From Actinomycetes bacterium (lineage in GTDB: Bacteria > Actinomycetota > Actinomycetes > S36-B12 > UBA5976), in the NCBI GenBank assembly GCA_021784375.1, contig JAJXSV010000070.1:1-10120 (forward strand): a DNA stretch of 10,120 nucleotides. Direction: 5' to 3'. This document shows positions 7,685-10,120 of this stretch, in pieces. The notes beneath the pieces were generated by a model. That model had not been told where the DNA came from. It worked only from the letters and a program-made list of their open reading frames with translations, and ran no database searches. Both the position numbers and the translations under genes were made by a program. Position 1 is the stretch's first letter; the number at the start of each line of letters is the position of its first letter.

Positions 7685-8712
7685 AGCGCACCACCCTCAT
7701 GCGCAGCGCGCAGTTGATCCACGGCGAGGTGGCAGCGCCCGTAGTGTGCTGGTTCCACCTCGCGCAAGTCCGGCATCTCCGTCGAGCAGCGGTTTCCGCC
7801 GACCAGTTGCTTGAGATGGCAGCGAGGCTCGAAGGAGCAGCCGTTCGGCAGCACGATGAGCGAGGGCGGCTGGCCCGGGATGGCATGCAGACGGCGTGTC
7901 TCACCGCCCTTGTCGACGCGTGGGATCGACGAGAGCAGTCCCATCGTGTACGGCATGCGCGGCTGGTAGTAGATCTCGTCGATCGTGCCCTGCTCGACGA
8001 TGCGGCCCGCGTACATGACGTTCACGTGATCGGAAAGCTCGGCGACGACTCCGAGGTCGTGCGTGATGAGGATGAGTGCGGAGTTGAAGTCCCGCTGCAG
8101 ATCGCGGAGCAACTGCAGGATCTGGGCCTGCACGGTGACGTCCAGCGCGGTGGTCGGTTCATCGGCGATGAGCAGCGCCGGGTTGTTGATGAGCGCCATG
8201 GCGATCATCGCGCGCTGCCGCATGCCGCCGGAGAACTGGTGTGGGTACTCCTTGGCGCGCTTGGCCGCTCCCGGGATGCCCACCATGTCGATCATCTCGA
8301 CGGCGCGCTTCCAGGCGTCGGCCTTGGAGCCATCGTGGTGCAGGCGCCAGGCCTCGGCCAGCTGGTTGCCGATGGAGTAGTACGGGTGCAGCGACGACAT
8401 CGGATCCTGGAAGATCATGGCCATCTGCTTGCCGCGCAGACGGCGCACCGTCTCGTCGGAAGCCGAGATGACGTCGACCGGCCCGCTCTCCAGATTGAGG
8501 ATGGCCTGGCCGCTGATCTGGGCCTGCTTGCGGTTGTGGAGGCCCATCACCGCCAACGTTGACACCGACTTGCCCGAACCGGATTCGCCGACGATGGCCA
8601 GCGTCTCCCCGCGACCCACGGAGAAGGAGATGCCGGCATTCGCCTTCACCAGTCCGTCCTCCGTGGGGAACGAGACATGGAGGTCCTTGACCTCGAGGAA
8701 GGGCTGGGTCAT
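7681..8712 (-). CDS. dppD: Di/oligopeptide ABC transporter ATP-binding protein (DppD/OppD)
   Basis: The first ATPase of the peptide importer. The 343 residues carry Walker A GESGSGKS (42-49), the Q-loop ([12 protein letters not shown], the usual OppD form), signature [15 protein letters not shown], Walker [13 protein letters not shown] and the switch region [11 protein letters not shown]. The C-terminal peptide-transporter domain follows: [11 protein letters not shown], then IPGQPPSL and a Cys set (GCSFEPRC, a third Cys 11 residues on, and GRCH near the end). ATG at 8710-8712 overlaps the dppB stop as ATGA, and its own stop overlaps the dppF GTG. The ribosome site is weak (GGGTG), as is common in coupled genes. 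The insertion between the second and third Cys is longer than in DppF. All motifs needed for ATP hydrolysis are present. Confidence 0.93.
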
Positions 8713-9710
8713 GACACACGCACCCGGGGGTCGATGAACGCATACAGCAGATCGACGATGAGGTTCATCACCACGACGAAACTCGCGGCCAGCAGGGTGG
8801 TCGCCACGATCGTCGGCAGGTCGTAGTCGTTGAGCACAGCACGGATCGACAGGCGCCCCAGGCCCGGCAGGTTGAACACCTGCTCCGTGATGATGGCTCC
8901 ACCGAGCAAGCCGGCGAAGTCAAGGCCGGCCATGGTGGTGATGGGTGCGATGGCGGCGCGCAGCGTGTGCTTGCGCAGGATCGTCTTCTCCCGCAGGCCT
9001 TTGGCGCGGGCGGTGCGGATGTAGTCCTCGGACGAGGTCTCGATCATGCTCGAGCGCGTGAACCTGGTGTAGATCGCCGCGTAGGCGAAGGCGAGGGTGA
9101 GCCAGGGCCAGATGAAGGTCTTGAGGAAGGCCACGGGATCCTCGAACGGCGATACCCAGCGTCCCATGTCGAGCGGACTGACCAGGTTGAACTTGATGAC
9201 CACGAAGAGCAGCAGCATGAGCCCGGAGATGAATGTCGGCAACGACGTTCCCACGAGCACGAAACCGGTGGCGAGGCGATCGGGCCAACGGTGCTTGAAG
9301 CGCGCGGCCACCACACCGAGTGAGATGCCGAGGGCGAGCCACACCACGAGCGACCCCAGGGCCAGGCTCAGGGTCACCGGGAAGGCTTCGCGCAGGAGAT
9401 CGGTCACGCAGGAGTGGCGCGTGAAGGAGTAGCCGAGGGATGGCGCCGGGCAGGTGAACGCGGCGGAGCCCTCACCGTACTGGCGGCCGGCGAAGATGCC
9501 GTGCACGAAGTTCCAGTACTGCTGCCACAAGGGGATGTCGAGGCCCAGGCGATGACGGTTGGCCTCGACGATGTACGGCTTGCAATGGATGCCGCAGCTC
9601 AGTGCGGCGGGATCGATCGGCAGTACCGAGAAGATCAGGTACACCGACATGCTGACAAGGATGAGGATGATGACCGTGTAGATGAGGCGGCGGCCGATGT
9701 ATTTCAGCAC
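8709..9710 (-). CDS. dppB: Di/oligopeptide ABC transporter permease (DppB/OppB)
   Basis: An integral inner-membrane permease of the peptide importer, 333 residues. It begins with the family's short basic cytoplasmic end (LKYIGRRL) and TM1 (about 10-30). A long external loop follows with LGLDIPLWQQYWNFVHGIF and four Cys (39, 43, 87, 101), then five more hydrophobic segments. The cytoplasmic EAA coupling motif is clear: DYIRTARAKGL. It closes with the usual FIDPRVR tail. Start: GTG at 9708-9710, with GGAGGA (9717-9722) 6 nt upstream. A longer open frame from 9782 runs through the intergenic hairpin and is not credible. The next gene is dppD, overlapping by 4 bp. No second permease gene (DppC) lies between them, which is unusual because these importers normally use a DppB-DppC heterodimer. 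Confidence 0.93.
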   Translation of the reverse strand: MLKYIGRRLIYTVIILILVSMSVYLIFSVLPIDPAALSCGIHCKPYIVEANRHRLGLDIPLWQQYWNFVHGIFAGRQYGEGSAAFTCPAPSLGYSFTRHSCVTDLLREAFPVTLSLALGSLVVWLALGISLGVVAARFKHRWPDRLATGFVLVGTSLPTFISGLMLLLFVVIKFNLVSPLDMGRWVSPFEDPVAFLKTFIWPWLTLAFAYAAIYTRFTRSSMIETSSEDYIRTARAKGLREKTILRKHTLRAAIAPITTMAGLDFAGLLGGAIITEQVFNLPGLGRLSIRAVLNDYDLPTIVATTLLAASFVVVMNLIVDLLYAFIDPRVRVS

Positions 9711-9716
9711 CCTCGA

Positions 9717-9722
9717 TCCTCC
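9717..9722 (-). promoter_or_regulatory. Ribosome binding site of dppB
   Basis: GGAGGA on the minus strand, 6 nt before GTG at 9710. It is the strongest ribosome site in the window and fixes the dppB start at GTG rather than at the upstream ATG near 9782. Confidence 0.7.
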
Positions 9723-9750
9723 GATTCGTGGTTTGTAGCGGTACCGCCGC

Positions 9751-9787
9751 GATCGTTGGGGGCGGCCATGGGCCGCCCCCAACGATC
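9751..9787 (-). promoter_or_regulatory. Perfect 17-bp hairpin between binding-protein and permease genes
   Basis: GATCGTTGGGGGCGGCC (9751-9767) is the exact reverse complement of 9771-9787, with only ATG (9768-9770) as the loop. It lies 23 nt beyond the stop codon of the binding-protein gene and about 28 nt before the dppB ribosome site. No T-run follows on either strand, so it is not a textbook intrinsic terminator. The likely role, by analogy with other binding-protein operons, is partial termination or protection of the 3' end of the upstream message, which lets the binding protein be made in excess over the membrane parts. Confidence 0.75.
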
Positions 9788-9810
9788 ATCTGGCATTACT
9801 GGGTTGTGTC

Positions 9811-10120
9811 TTACTTGAGGAACATGGTCGGGAAGAGGAAGGTGCCCTGCGGGCCCCACCACTTCACGCCACCGATACCCGAACCGAAGGCGTCAGCCGT
9901 CTTCGGGAACATGACGCCGAGGACCCAGTACTGGTCCATGACGTACTGCGCCGCCTTGTGCCAGATCAGCACCTGCTTGGCACGGTTGGTCTCAGACATG
10001 GCCTGGTCGACGAGCTTCATGAAGCCCGGGTAGGCCGGGTCGTTCCAGTTCTGGCTGAGGTCGAAACCACCGTTCTTGGCGAACAGCGGCGGCAGGACCG
10101 TCGATGCGTTCGCCCAGTCG
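9811..10120 (-). CDS. Peptide ABC transporter substrate-binding protein (family 5), C-terminal part
   Basis: The last 102 codons plus TAA of a gene that enters from the right edge. The visible part contains NWNDPAYPGFMKLVDQAMSE, QVLIWHKAAQYVMDQYWVLGV, and a C-terminus ending in GTFLFPTMFLK. This matches the C-terminal lobe of family-5 extracellular solute-binding proteins (DppA/OppA type), in which a late helix of the form 'W...A..Y...' precedes a final strand of aromatic residues. In a Gram-positive cell this would be a lipoprotein on the outer face of the membrane, but its signal peptide is outside the window. It is the upstream cistron of the dppB-D-F operon, separated from dppB by 100 bp holding a strong hairpin. 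Ligand specificity cannot be read from this fragment. Confidence 0.85.
   Translation of the reverse strand, partial: DWANASTVLPPLFAKNGGFDLSQNWNDPAYPGFMKLVDQAMSETNRAKQVLIWHKAAQYVMDQYWVLGVMFPKTADAFGSGIGGVKWWGPQGTFLFPTMFLK

Noticed and set aside
7699..8562. A 287-codon open frame on the plus strand opposite dppD
   Set aside because: It mirrors dppD codons, shows no motif and has no ribosome site of note; it is a shadow of the real gene.
9711..9782. A 24-codon N-terminal extension of dppB
   Set aside because: It would translate part of the hairpin and a basic non-membrane stretch. The GGAGGA site points to GTG at 9710.

Overview
The window looks like a piece of chromosome from a GC-rich actinobacterium (Actinomycetota). 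The reasons are the high GC and strong G/C preference at third codon positions, frequent GTG and TTG starts, actinobacterial-style -10 elements (TAGGCT), a gene that is probably translated leaderless, and family members that resemble actinobacterial ones (DUF47 + PiT pair, M24B aminopeptidase, DppB with a Cys-containing external loop). I cannot name the genus. I see no tRNA, rRNA, CRISPR, insertion sequence, integrase or phage gene, and no composition break that would suggest recent transfer.

Layout from left to right. (1) The last 29 codons of a uracil phosphoribosyltransferase gene (upp, + strand). (2) A minus-strand block read from about 3345 down to 180: a DUF47/PhoU-like protein, a PiT low-affinity phosphate transporter, and a homospermidine synthase. 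The first two are tightly coupled. The synthase follows after about 70 bp and may be in the same transcript or have its own promoter. (3) A divergent intergenic region (3322-3448) with a -10 on each strand and a PHO-box-like heptamer (GTTCACC) over the likely -35 of the phosphate operon. (4) A plus-strand pair: an aldo/keto reductase, probably leaderless, and 38 bp later an Xaa-Pro aminopeptidase. (5) A VIT/CCC1-family metal transporter gene on the minus strand, convergent with the aminopeptidase gene. (6) A minus-strand dipeptide/oligopeptide ABC transporter operon entering from the right edge: solute-binding protein (3' end only), a perfect 17-bp hairpin, permease DppB, ATPase DppD and ATPase DppF. 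The last three cistrons overlap by 4 bp at each junction.

How the genes fit together: the DUF47-PiT pair is a phosphate uptake unit whose promoter may respond to a PhoP-type regulator. The ABC operon imports peptides, which cytoplasmic peptidases such as the Xaa-Pro aminopeptidase could help degrade. This functional link is inference only, since the two loci are on opposite strands with a metal transporter gene between them. Homospermidine synthase makes a polyamine from putrescine. This is mostly ordinary housekeeping and transport sequence, and I do not see an undescribed multi-gene system. The points most worth checking are the missing second permease gene (dppC) in the ABC operon, the hairpin between the binding-protein and permease genes, the PHO-box-like promoter, and the Asn in place of the catalytic Asp in the aldo/keto reductase.
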